A stretch of 64,000 nucleotides of DNA from Eudorina sp. 2006-703-Eu-15. Its lineage: Eukaryota > Chlorophyta > Chlorophyceae > Chlamydomonadales > Volvocaceae. The stretch lies in assembly GCA_003117195.1 (NCBI GenBank), contig BDSI01000016.1, forward strand, positions 434,001 to 498,000, in the 5' to 3' direction. The notes below the pieces were generated by a model that worked only from the letters and a program-made list of their open reading frames with translations, was not told where the DNA came from and searched no databases. Positions 35,665-48,300 of this stretch are shown here, in pieces; the first letter of the stretch is position 1, and the number at the start of each line of letters is the position of its first letter. The position numbers and the translations under genes were made by a program.

Positions 35665-36459
35665 CGGATGGCCCCATCCACGCACGGCTTTAATCGCGGT
35701 TCGCCGTTCACTTCCTTGGTAGCGACTCCCTTGTCACTACAATGTATTGCAGCCGTTACGAGGTGGACCCCTAGTCCCGACTGAGCGATCCAGCGGACCC
35801 AGACACCGGTAGCTTTGTCGGCGCCTCATGTAATGTGATGTAACCGTTACAAGACCAAGGACTGCGCACCCATCCTCCATCACCCGCGGGGGGGTCATGC
35901 AGCCATGCCGGTCAACGCACCAGGTTACTGACGCGCCAGGATTGCCTCTATCTCCTGAAAACCGCGCCAGACCCGCCGAATCACTTGGCGGGAGGGAGCC
36001 GCGACTACTGCCGACCAAATCCCGCGGATCCCAACAAACGTGATCATCCAGCAGCTTGTCACTCGCAACGTGTAATCCTGTGTAATGTCTAAAATAATGA
36101 CGATCATGCTCTTAGAAAGGCCACCAACAGAAATTCAGTCGCAGTTAGCATCCTGCCGTACGTGCCGTACAACAGCAGTACAGCCCGACAAAGCTACACA
36201 CAGAGGAAAGCGATCCCCCATCCTGCATGCCACGAAGCCTTTGCGGCCCTCACGACCTCACAAATACGCTATCCGATGCATTACCATATAAATACCCTTT
36301 TTGGGAGCCTGCTGTGATGCCCGTCTCTCCATCCATCCATCCATTCATTTAAACCGTGTATGCTCGACCGGCCCCTGCATACGCAATCTATCCTAGCTAG
36401 GCATCACTGATCTGGGTCGATGTTGTTGTTGAGCAGCAAGAATATTATCGGTTGGTATA

Positions 36460-37448
36460 TCATTTCTCCAGCCACTTGGCCATGTCCGCAATCACCTCCG
36501 GTGGCAATGTACGGTAGGCGCTCAGGGGCTGCGACAGCCTCTCAAACCCCTCCAGGGATGACGAAAACTCAAAATCCGCCAACTGCCTGTACGTCAGCAG
36601 CGTGTACGCCATCGCGCGTGCGATACCCAGATGGTCCAGGAGCACCCGCGACGTGTACTGCATGCGGCGCACCATAGCCTACCCCTGCGACTGCTCACCA
36701 GCCTGGCAGTCCGCCACAATATGCCGGACCTTGTCCACCAGGGTCGTGACGTCCCCATCGAACTGCTCGATTGCGTGGCCAGGAGGGTACAGGTGCTCGG
36801 CGAAGGCAGTCAGGTTGGTGGCCTGCTTCATAATGACTGTGGGAGAGTGCACCAGCTGCACCAGGAAGCGGTCGGACCAGCCATTTCCATCGGCATCCAG
36901 GATGACGCAGTACTCGTTGTAGTCCTCGGGGCGCATGCCTTGCGCCGTGTCGTTGTACCCTGCATTGGCGCTCGGTCTGTAGGAGGTGTAGGTGATGATC
37001 GGATGATTGGCTCCATTCTCATCGCCAAAATGAAGAAGATATTCCATGTCCGGGAGAGGAAACAGGTACACGACAAACTGAAGCAGCACGTCCGTCGGCG
37101 CGTGATCTGAAGTGTCGGCATATAGCTTCCCCCCTACAATTTTGTATTTAAAATTGGTGGGGTCTTGCGCAGACCGGTTTTAGGCCGCTGCCGAAATTTT
37201 GCCTTCCCAGCTCCAATAGGAGAGCGGAGCGGATACGTTGAGCTCATCCAGGTTCGAGCGCCTCCAGTAATCTGAAAAGTATGGCTCGCGTAGTGATCAA
37301 GGCAAATGGAAAATTTCGAAACAACGAGTAAGTCCTTGGACTTGTTCTCGGACCGCCATGAAACCACCACGAATGTTGCACCAAGACATGATTGATTGCA
37401 GCAGCCCAGCAGCTGCTCGCCGCCTAGCTTGCGACAAACCAAACACAC
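36460..37448 (-). pseudogene. GT90/CAP10-type glycosyltransferase, copy 3, rearranged pseudogene
   Basis: Minus-strand sequence is clearly related to copies 1 and 2 but cannot encode the enzyme. Relative to copy 2, the 5' part of exon 1 has deletions and frame changes; a TAA lies at 37182-37180 where copy 2 has a Phe codon; nine residues before the LLQF segment are missing; and exon 1 is joined directly to the middle of exon 3 near 36956, removing the end of exon 1, both introns and all of exon 2, including the KRKPMAVWRG motif. A TAG at 36681-36679 interrupts the last part of exon 3. The rest still matches at high identity up to the original stop region. The fusion is in frame locally (SANAGYNDTAQG) but the flanking stops remain. 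Confidence 0.9.
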
Positions 37449-38719
37449 AAAACTTGGACTGGAATACGCATTTTGAAGATCAAGCTAGTTGATTAGGCTA
37501 GCCTACTGAGCGAATTTTAGATTCTTAATTGTAGGCAATATATATAGGTGCAGCCTCTGACGCGAAAACCGTACGGCAAACCCTGATACATGCAGCCAGG
37601 ATTTCATTACGCAAGTAGATAAAAAATGCTATGAATTGGATATCTTAAACAATAATTGAATTATTTTATCAGGGCATCTTCGGATGCGGAAACAGCGGAC
37701 GTCGTGCGGTTCGTCGCAACGCGTTACCCGCGGTTTTCTCACATCGGGCATGAACTCATAAGTGCTAAACTTTGCCGCTGTGACATGAGTGATTTTTCGG
37801 AAGACTGGGAACGAGAATTGAGACCTGTTGGTAACTTGAAACCTGCCATCAGTCATGGAGCCAGGAATTGCGGTGCTGCCAAACTTCCAAATAAAGCGTG
37901 TGGTGTTGCTCTGAAGGCCGGGCATACAATGGGCACAACGCACCTGCTCGAATTATACGGTTTATATCACGGTATTCCTGCGCCGGGAACGAACTTGCGC
38001 GCGGCCGCAAAACGCCAATTTCGGACCGCCGACCCAGATGGACCTCAAGCGAGAACGCGCGGCCGCAAAACGCCAATTTCGGACCGCCGACCCAGATGGA
38101 CCTCAAGCGAGAACAGGCTCTGCAGAGGCTCTGCGACAGATGCCACACCCGTACTGTGCCAGAAAAGCGCGCTGTGGCGGAAATCGGGACGGCTGAACGT
38201 CCGTTCGGGCAGCTACCAGCCAGCCCGGCGACGCAAGGCGCGTGCTGTCCCGAGCTTTGCTCCTTAACACACCCCCAGGAGGTGGTTTTCTCATTTAACA
38301 CACACACACACACGGGAGGGACACGGCGCCGACCGACCGACCGACCGGCCACATCGGAAGCGCCCCGGCGCCGCACCCACCCGCGGCCAACAGTGCAGTA
38401 CCCTCCCCTATCAGGCTGCCGTGCGCCTTCCGCCCTTCGGCCCTGCGCCTGCACCGGCCCCTGCACACCCGCCGTCCTCCTCCTCCCACAGCAAGTTTGC
38501 CGCCACCGCGCCCCCATCCCCCTCTCCCCGCCCTGGCACCCGATCGGACCCGACCCCCTCTCCCCGCCCTGGCACGCGCCCGGCCGGACACGACACCGCC
38601 AACACACCCGTCCGCCGTAGGTCCCCACAGCCCGGACGGTGGCGTGGCATTCCTCTACTACCCTCCCTGATGTCAGTGCTAGTACTGATGCTGCCACGAT
38701 CGCTATAGCTATTCGTCAA
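37449..38719. other. Region between GT90 copy 3 and the BRM stop codon
   Basis: No supported gene. A plus-strand frame of 203 codons at 37656-38267 has no domain and runs through a tandem duplication, so I leave it out. The part near 38720 is the BRM 3' flank. A CA run at 38298-38315 and a GACC run near 38330-38346 are present. Confidence 0.55.
37998..38114. repeat. 58-bp tandem duplication
   Basis: GCGCGGCCGCAAAACGCCAA through TGGACCTCAAGCGAGAAC occurs twice back to back without change. Confidence 0.95.
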
Positions 38720-41700
38720 TCACTCGTCGTCGTCGTCGTCGTAGCCGCCGTCCTCCCCCAGCGCGAAGGTCACTCGATGGCGGTGGTGCGCCGCGGGATG
38801 GCCACCGCCCTCGCTGCCGGTGTGCTGCGACGCGGACGGCTGCGGCAGCCCGTCGGTGGTGCCGCCGGTCGCGGCCGTCGCCAGGTCGTCCTCGTCGTCG
38901 TCGATGTTGTCGGCGTCGTCCAGGTGCTCCTGCGGCCCCCAACCGTTGCAACAACCGTCGTAACAACCGTCATAACAACCGTTATAACAACCGTGTAGCC
39001 GTTGTATGTAATCAGGTTTACAAACTTGCAAGGTTAGGTTTCCAAGACCGTTTTTTAGGACCATTTGTAGGACCACTTTTTAGGTTCACAGGTTTCCATG
39101 TTATTACAAGATATAGAAAAATTGCAAAGGTTTTCACGAGTTTTCGAGGTTTTCAAAGTTACAGGGTGTGGGTCTGTGGGTTTGCAGGTGTTGGGACCTG
39201 GCGTGTCGCGCGCGTCAGACATCAATAAAGGGGCTGAGGGACCCAATTCGATGTTCCTGCAGACGGGAGCCGGCGAGAGGCACTCCACTTCACTCGTCTG
39301 GAACATCGAATTGGGTCCTTCCGCCCCTTGATTGAGATTTGACAGGCGGAAAAGGCGCGACGCACCTCACTTGATGCCGTATCTCTTGGGTGCAACAGGC
39401 AGCGACCGAGAAGAGGTATAACCCCTCCCCCCCCTCCATGGAGCGGTATAACCCCTCCCCCCCTCCTCTTTCGCCCATGCTGGTCGGTTGGTCCCGGCCG
39501 TGTGCACAGCCCACACCGCCTTCCCTTCCCTCCGGGCGCCACCGCCCAGCGCCGCCCCGCCCGACTGCTCTCCCGCGCGTTTCCCTCCGCCCCCGCCCGC
39601 CCTTGCGCACCTCCTCCATGTCCTCCTCCTCCTCGTCGCCCCCCAGGCCGACCTCCTGCGGGTGCAGGACAACGTAGGTGGGGCACGAGGTTTCGGGTCA
39701 ACACAGATAGGCTGGCCAAGGTTTCGGGTCAACACAGATAGGCTGGCCAAGGTCTGGGGCGCCCTGGTGTCCGGCCCCGAGTTGGCGCGCCAACATACGG
39801 TGGACAGCACAGGAAGAGCTTCCCGGACAAACTCGCGCTCCGGTCGCAGGGGCGGTCTTCGGTACCACAAAGTAAATCGGACCGACAAGAAAGATTTTTT
39901 GGAGGCGGCGAAAGAGGCGGACGAAAAGGCCCCCGCCCCTGACCAGACCCGAGCGCCCGACCCGACCTGATGCACCCCCTGAAGCCCGCTCACACCCACA
40001 CCCGCACCCACACCCACACCCGTACCACGGCCGTACCCGCACTCACACTCGTACCCGCACCCACACCCCACACCCCGCACCTCGCCGTCGTCGTCCCGGG
40101 TGTCGGCGCCCGTCGCCACCGTGACATCGTCTCCGAAACCATCCCCGTCGCCCATCTCCGTATCACCCTCCGCCACAGACGGCGCCGGGGCCGCCGGTGG
40201 CAGCGCCACCGCCGCCGCCGCCGGCGGGACACCGGGCCGTTGGACGGCTCCGCCAACGCCTCCCGCCGGCGCCTTGACGCCGGCGCTGGCGGCGGCTTGC
40301 GGCGCAGCCGCCGGCGGCCTCCCCGGCGGCCTGCCCGGCGGCCTGCCCGGGGTCTTCGCCGCCGCCGCCGCCGCCGCCGCCCCGCCGTCCTCGTCGTCCT
40401 CCACGTCAAGGACCTCGACGTCCTCCTCGTCCTCGTCCGCGGCCAGGTCAATGTCCGCGTCCTCTTCCACATCATCCGCCGCCAGCTCCTCCTCCATCTC
40501 CTCCGCCAGCACGCCGTGCTCCTCCTCCTCCTCCAGGGCCTCGTACTCCGCCATGACGGCCGCCGCCGCGCGGCCGCGCCCCCGGCCGCGGCCCACGCCG
40601 CCGCCGCCCCCGCTGCTGCTGGCGCGGCCCCGGCCGCGCCCGCGGCCGCGCCCCCGGCCGCGCCCACGCCCCCGGGTGGCGGCGACGGCGACTGTGGCGC
40701 CGACGACCACGCCCGCGCCGCGGCCCCGCCCGCGGCCGCGCCCCCGGCCCGGCGCCCCGGGGAGCTTCTTCTCCGCCAGGATGCCTGGCATCGTCGGCGC
40801 AGCGGGCAGTCAACGAAACATGCAACCAACAGACCGTCAGGTCAAGTACCACGACACGCGGTATTTGATATCTTCACCAACATTCCCGCCGGCCGCCCCG
40901 CGGGGAGCACTGAGCGCGCGCGGTCGGGAGAGAGACGAGAGACGACAGCGGACTCCGGCACACGGGTATACATGGTCCTCGTCGCAGTTCTCGCGCTGCT
41001 CCTCCCCGACCCGCCTGCAGCCCTGACCGCCTGCAGCCCTCGGCGCGCGGCTGCCGCCGTGCGGTCCATCCCTGGAGTGAGGGGCGGATCTGGGTTGCCG
41101 GCCGGCTCAGATCCCTGCCTGCCCCGCGCCCCCCCCTCCCCCGGGCTGGTCGGCCTTTTTCCACCCGCCGTGTGTCATCCCCCCACGTCCTGAACTCCGG
41201 AACTCCCACACCCCTATCCAGCAGGCAGGACAGCCCACGCCACATCCGTCTCCCGCCCCTCCCGCGTCTCTCGTCTCCCGGCCCTTCCCTCCCCCCTGCC
41301 GCCCCTCCCCCGCCTCCCGGCCGACTGCGCACCTGTCCTCGCGGGCTTCTTGGCGTTGATCCGCTTGGCCTCCTCCATCTGGGCGTACGTGTACCGCAGC
41401 CAGTCGGGCACCTGCGGCCGCGGCGGGAGCAGCAGCGGGAGCAGCAGCGGGTAGAGCAGCGGGTAGAGCAGCGGGAGCAGCAGCGGGAGCAGCAGCGGGA
41501 GCAGCAGCGGGAGCAGCAGCGGGAGCAGCAGCGGGAGCAGCAGCGGGAGCAGCAGCGGGAGCAGCAGCGGGAGCAGCAGCGGGAGCAGCAGCGGGAGCAG
41601 CGGCGGGAGCAGCAGCGGGAGCAGCAGCGGGAGCAGCGGCGGAGCAGCAGCGGGAGCAGCAGCGGGAGCAGCGGGAGCAGCAGCGGGAGCAGCAGCGGGA

Positions 41701-44700
41701 GCAGCAGCGGGAGCAGCAGCGGGAGCAGCAGCGGGAGCAGCAGCGGGAGCAGCGGCGGGAGCAGCGGCGGGAGCGGCGGGAGCAGCGGCAGCGAGCGAGT
41801 CACCGTCCCTTGGAAATACTTAACCCGGGAGGGAGCGGGAGAGGGAGGGGGGCGGCCGAGCGGGGCGGCCGAGTGAGAGGCACACGGCGCAGGACTGAGC
41901 GCCAACAGACGCACAGTTCCCCCGGGATCACCATCACCCCCCCCCCGTGGCATGACATCCCGCTGGGGGAGCAATATGATACAGCAACCCACCTGATGGC
42001 CCTGACTAGGCGTGGTGGTTGCGATGAGTCGCCTGCCTGCTTGCCTGCCCGACCAGTCGAAACGGCCGCACTACCGCATCCCCCTCCCCCGCACCTGTAC
42101 GGCAGACGTGGGCGGCTCCACCCACTCGAGCGCGGGGTCGTCGTCGAGGCGGTTGAACAGCTCCAGTTCCTGGGAGGGAGGGGAGGGGAGGCGGGCGGGG
42201 AGGCGGGCGGGGAGGCAGGCGGGGAGGCGGGCATGGGAACCAAGCGGCTAGGCGGGCAGGTTGGCACTCTCTCAGTCAGGCATTCAGGCAGGCATTCTAG
42301 CAGGCCGGCAGGCGGGCAGGCAAGCAGGCAGGTACGCAGGCAGGTACGCAGGCAGGCAGGCAGGCAGGCAGGCAGGCGAACAGGCCTCCCCCTCCTCCTC
42401 CCCCTCCCGCTCCACGCCTCCCTCCCCCTACCCCTCCCGCTCACCTCGGGCGTCCGGGCGATGGCTATATTCAGTTGCCGGTTGGTCTGGACCTCCGTGG
42501 GGGCCACCTTGAGCCGCTCGGCATCCTGGGGGGGCGCCAGGGACAGGTGCAGGGGCCAGGGGGCAGGGGCAGTGGACAGATCGAGCCACGAGGAAGCGGG
42601 CGCAGTCGGCAAGACCGAATAGGGACCCGACAGTGCGGCGGTAGGGGCTCCGAAGGCTGTCAGCGCTGTGCAAACCCTAGTCTAAACGACACACACGCAG
42701 CCGCACCCGCACAGCCTCCACCCCCACACCCTCCACCCGCAACCCCCCCCGCACCTGCAGCAGCGCCTCCAGGTTGGCCCTCCGCTCCTCCATGCTGGTG
42801 GTCTGGTCGAAGCGCCCCGCGTCGATGATCTCGTTGGCCATGTCGTTCTTGCGCTTCTGGATGACGTTGCGCACGATGGACTCGACGCTCTCCAGATACT
42901 TGCGCTCGGAGGGCGGAGGCAGCTCGCCGCCGGGGCCCACCTGGATCGGATCGGAGAGGATCGGAGAGGATCGGATTGGATTGGAAATTCGGGGTTCGCG
43001 ATGAAAAGCACAAACACGAGAGTATCTAATCGGAGTAAAAATGACTGTGGGTAAAAACTACAGGAAAAAACGAAGCGCGGGTTGGGGGTTGGTGGTGGAA
43101 AAAGGGGGTCCGGGACCGGGGCGAAGGAGAGCGGAGTGGTGGCGCGGCTGGAGGAGCCCGCAGACCGCCCAAGGCCCCCGGTGCCGCCATGCCCCCCACA
43201 CGTGCCATGCCCCCGACACACACACACACACAACTTTGTTTTCGTAGAGATACCGCGGTGCTTTCCAGGCCGCGCGAGTGCTCTAGGCCGAGCAAGGGGG
43301 GATGCGGCCCCTCACGCCCCTCTCCCTCCCCCGCAAAGGGAGGAGAGTGCTTCGGCGGTCTTTCCGTTGGGGCTGGGTTAGCAGCCCTTGGCCAGCGTCA
43401 GGCCCGGTCAGATATGTAACAACCCCCCCCCACACACACACACACACACACACACGTGCCATGCCCCCCCCCCCCACACACACACGTGGAGCCGTGCGGC
43501 ATGTCGGGCTGCCACCTGCCACCAGCCAGTCGCCCGGTGCACTGCGGCGGCCCGGTCGCTGAAAGCAGGCAGGCTTCTGGTATGCAGGAGGGTGGTAGGG
43601 CCGACCGGCCTGTGCGCACCCAGCCATCCAACCCGCCGCCCCCCCCCCACACACACACACATGGCTCAGTTCTCTTTAACACATGGCTGCATCGGGATGT
43701 GGTCGCTCCCACCCTCTTGCCCACCCCGGTACACCCGCAGCCAGCCACCCGCACCCCCCCCCGGTGTGCCCGGGTCCATTTCTGGGCCTGGTACATTGTT
43801 TTTCAACCCACCCAGCCACGCAGCCACGCCGCTGACCGCCCGACCCAACCCGAAAGCACCCACCCACCCACCAGCACCCACCCAAACTGGGTTCGTTCTT
43901 CCATGTAGACCCATCCCACCCCACCCCAACCCAACCCAACCCAACCCAACCCAACCCAGCCCACCCGCCCACACCCACTCACCACCGGCACGACCTCCTC
44001 CTCGCCGCCCTGCCCCTCCTGCTGCCCCTCCTTGCCCTCCGTGGCGCGCGTGTGTTGCAGCTCCGGCGGCAGCGGCACCCCCGTCAGCTGCGCCATGGCG
44101 TGCAGCATGTAGTCCGTCTCGTCCGCCACCGCCTCCAGGTGCACCACCCGCACCTCCTTGGTCTGACCGATGCGGTGCGACCGCGCGATGGCCTGCTCCT
44201 CATTCTTTGGGTTGGGGTCGGGGTCGTAGATGACCACCGTGTCGGAGGTCTGGGTGGGGTGGGGTGGGGTGGGGTGGGGTGGGGTGGGGTGGGGTGGGGT
44301 GGGGTGGGGTGGGGTGGGTGGGGTGGGGTGGGGTGGGGTGGGGTGGGGTGGGGTGGGGTGGGGTGGAGTGGGGTGGGGTGGGGTGGGGTGCGGCGGTGCC
44401 TTGTGTTGTTTGGGTCGGGGAGAGCCAGGGGGGCCGGGGTCCATGAAATACGTGGACATGCAGCACATGCTTGGTTGGTAGTTGGTAGTTGGTAGGCATG
44501 GGTTGACACTGCGCTGTCTGCCAGCGCAGCGCGGGGTGCGAGGCGTGTGGGGTGTGGGGTGTGGGGTGCGAGGCGTGTGGGGTGTGGGGTGTGGGGTGTG
44601 GGGTGAGTTTGGCGACCTGGCATCGTCGAGAAGGTTATAATGCTGGCGAGCTGGCAGCTTCAAATCGGTCCTACCCACGTGGGGTCGGTACCGGACGTGA

Positions 44701-45248
44701 TCCAGCGCCCCCCCCCGCCCCGCCCGGAGGCCCACCTGCAAGTTGAGCCCGCGGCCCGCGGCGCGGATGGACAGCAGGAAGATGAAGACCTCGCTGCCGG
44801 GCTTGTTGAACTCGCGGATGGCGTCCTCGCGGACCTCCAGCGGCGTCGAGCCGTCGATGCGCCTGGCGAGGCGCCACCCCATCGGATCCGATCCGCACAT
44901 CAGGCGCGTGCGTGCGTGCGTGCGTGCGTTGTCAGGTGGCATCAACACAGCCAGTCAGGTGCCTGCCTGTGTGTGTGCTGCTTGAAGAGAGTGTGTTTCT
45001 TTAGAAACGAAACCTGCCCGAAAAGTGTGTGTGTGTATGTGTGTGTATGTGTTTAACAAGAAGCCCACCCATAACCGCCCAGGTCAATATACTTACCAAA
45101 ACCTGTGTGTGTGTGTATGTGTTTAACAAGAAGCCCACCCATAACCGCCCAGGTCAATATACTTACCAAAACCTGTGTGTGTGTGTGTGTGTGTGTGTGT
45201 TTAACAAGAAGCCCACCCATAACCGCCCAGGTCAATATACTTACCAAA

Positions 45249-45316
<68 letters not shown>

Positions 45317-48300
45317 CTCTAGGGAGGTAAACCCGCAGCCGCGCGATAAGCAGTGGGCCTTGGAGCGCAGATCACCACTTTCCCTGAACTCCTTAACCTC
45401 TAACTCCTAAACCCTGACCCCTTCTCCAGCCCGGCCGTCCCCCGTCGCTCGTTCAGATCGGGGCCTTGAGACTCCCACCGCGCACCCCCTTTTTGTCAAT
45501 CAAGACATCGAAACCGCAAAAGAGCAACGCGCCCCCGCCGCGCGCCCCCCCTCTCGGCCCCCTCCCGGCCCCCTCCCGCCCCCCCCCACACACACACCTG
45601 AACAGCATCCGGCGGCCGTTGGGCAGCTGCCGCCACATGAGGTACACCTCCATGAGGTCGAGGAACTTGGTCATGGTGGAGAACAGCAGCACGCGGTGGC
45701 CGCTGTAGAAGAACTTGACCAGCAGCCGGTCGAGCACCATCATCTTGCCGCACTGGGTCAGGACCTGCGGGAGGGGGTTGCGGGGGAGCGGGGGTGCGGG
45801 TGGGGTGCGGGGTGGGGGGGGTGCGGGAGGGGGGGGTTGCGGGGGGTATAGGAAATTGGTAGACATATTTGGGTGCGGGGGGGGTGCGGGGTGAGGGGGT
45901 GCGGGGGTGCGGGGGGGTGCGGGGGTGCGGGGTGCGGGTGCGGGGGTGCGGGGGTGCGGGGTGCGGGGGTGCGGGGATGCGGGGGTGCGGGTTGCGGGGT
46001 GCGGGGATGCGGGGTGCGGGGTGCGGGGAGGAGGTATAGGAAATTGGTAGACATATTCAAACTGCGCTGCTGTCGGGCGGGTGGGATGGGGGTTCGCTGG
46101 GTTGGGTTCGGGAGGGGTGGAGGTCGTACGGGACGGTGTGGTACACGAGGTGGGCGGTGGCAGTATTGGCCAAGGTTGGGGTTGGAGAAGCGCGCGACCA
46201 GGGGGTGGGGGGGGGAGGAGGAGGAGGAGGAGGACCAGGGGGTGGGGGAGGAGGAGGAGGAGGAGGAGGACCAGGGGGTGGGGGGGGAGGAGGAGGAGGA
46301 GGAGGACCAGGGGGTGGGGGAGGAGGAGGAGGAGGAGGAGGACCAGGGGGTGGGGGAGGAGGAGGAGGACCAGGTGTGACAGCCAACCGGATGGACCGAC
46401 CGACGAGATGGATCGACGAAGGGAGCCCCCTGCCTCCCCCTCTTATGCCCATCGAAATGAGGGAACCCCCAAACAAATCACCGAATGGGCACCAGTTGTC
46501 CGTGAGCCCCCCCTTCCCCCCTCCCCCCGCCCACCTCGGGTCCACCGCACCACGCCTCGTCCATGCGGTACGATATGAGCGGGTGGTTGCACACCTTGCG
46601 CAGCTCCGTCCCCCGGTTGGTCAGGGGCGTCCAGTCGTGGTTCTTCTGCAGGGGGGCCGGGGTGGCGCCGGGTGGCGTGGGGTGGGTGGCAGGGTGGGGT
46701 AAGCTTCGGGGCCAGGTGGGGTCGGGTGGCAAGGCGGGCATTGGGAGGGGAGGCGGGTGTGGGTGTGGGTGTGGTGTGTGGGTGTGGGTGAGGGTGTGGA
46801 GCGGCGGAAGATATGGGCAACTGGACGCTCGGCGGCACCCAGCCCAGGGCGGCCCAGCACTGCCGCAGACCAGGGCGGAAGCTCCCCACACCCGCCGCTG
46901 TAACGCGCAATGTCAGGGGGGCGGACGTCAGAGGGGCATCATGTACAGTGCGGAGGACGGGACCCAAATCGCAGCGGGCGGCCCCCGCCCCCCGCCCCCC
47001 GCCCCGCACCACGCCCCATCCCGTCTCCCGTCCCCGCCCCCGTGCGACGCCCCCTGCCCTGCCCTGCCCCGCCCTGCCCCGCCCTGCCCCACCTTGAGCC
47101 GCAGCGGATGGTCGGGGTGCAGGCGGATGGTGCTGCTGGCCTTGATCCAGTTGTAGCAGGCGGCCTATGGCGCGGAAGGGGAACGAGCGGCAGGTTGACA
47201 CGGGGGTTGGGGGGTAACTCGCAGTGCGACAGCAGCAGAGCCGCGAAATGACGAGAGATCAGGAACGGAGATTGGGAAGCCAGGTAAGAACCCGCCGCCG
47301 TCATCCGTCACCCGGCTGACAGCAGAATGCGAGAAGCAGGCCGCCTTTTACCCCCTGGTACCGCCCTCCTCCTCCTTCTCCCTCCTGCTCCCTCCTCTCC
47401 CTCTCCCTCTCCCTCTCCCTCGCCCTCCGCCCGAAGTGACCACCATCTCCGCCACATGACATGCATCGCGCGCAGAGGGCCCACAACCACCCCTCGCCGC
47501 CGTACCCCACCGCTCCTCTTCAACCACGGTACCTAATCACATGCCGTACCTGGTACGGCGTCATGGCCGCCTTGACCACCACCGGCACCTTGGGCGGAAG
47601 CTTGCCCTCCACATCCGCCACCTGGGGGGGGGACGGGGCGGCCGGGGTTATCAGCCCGGGGGCGAGGGGGATACAGGAAATTGGTAGACATTTCAACGAG
47701 GGGGAAACATACCGCTTGGGGACAGGGCGTCAGCGAGCCGCTTGGGCTGGCGCGTGGGGGACACACCGTCAGCGAACCCTGAATAATCGAGCGCGTCGTC
47801 TACTCGGCCGGCAGCTCCCGCACCCTCCCCACCTTCCCCACGCATTCCCCCACCCTCCCCCACCTTCCCCACACCTGCAGACCTACTACGGCCCGCGCGC
47901 AGACACTCTAGGGATGGGGCCTGGGCGCTTATGGGTGGGCTTCTTGTTAAACACTCCAGGGAGGGAGGGACGCGCACCTGGCGGCGCAGCATGAAGGGCA
48001 GCAGGATCTGGTGCAGCCGGTGCACCACCACCAGCTTCTTCTCGCGCGCCAGCATGTCGCTCTCGCTCATGCCCGCGCCGTACCCCTCGTCGTCGTCGCC
48101 CGCCTTATCCAGCTGGTCACCGAACCAGGAGGCGAACTGCTTCTTGTCGTCGAACACCTGGGCGGGCGGGGCGGGCGGGGAGCCGGCGGGGAGCCGGAAG
48201 GGCAGGGGAGGGGTATGGGAGATTGGTGTACTTATCCAAACTGCGCTGCTGCCGGAGCGACGGTTCGACTGGAAAAACCTGGAGGGGAGGGGAGGGAAGG

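Noticed and set aside
37656..38267. 203-codon plus-strand frame
   Set aside because: It runs through an exact 58-bp tandem duplication, has no recognisable domain and no splice links.
40874..41992. 372-codon minus frame with LLPLLLP repeats
   Set aside because: It is the GGGAGCAGCAGC minisatellite in a BRM intron; the flanking BRM exons are in other frames and splice around it.
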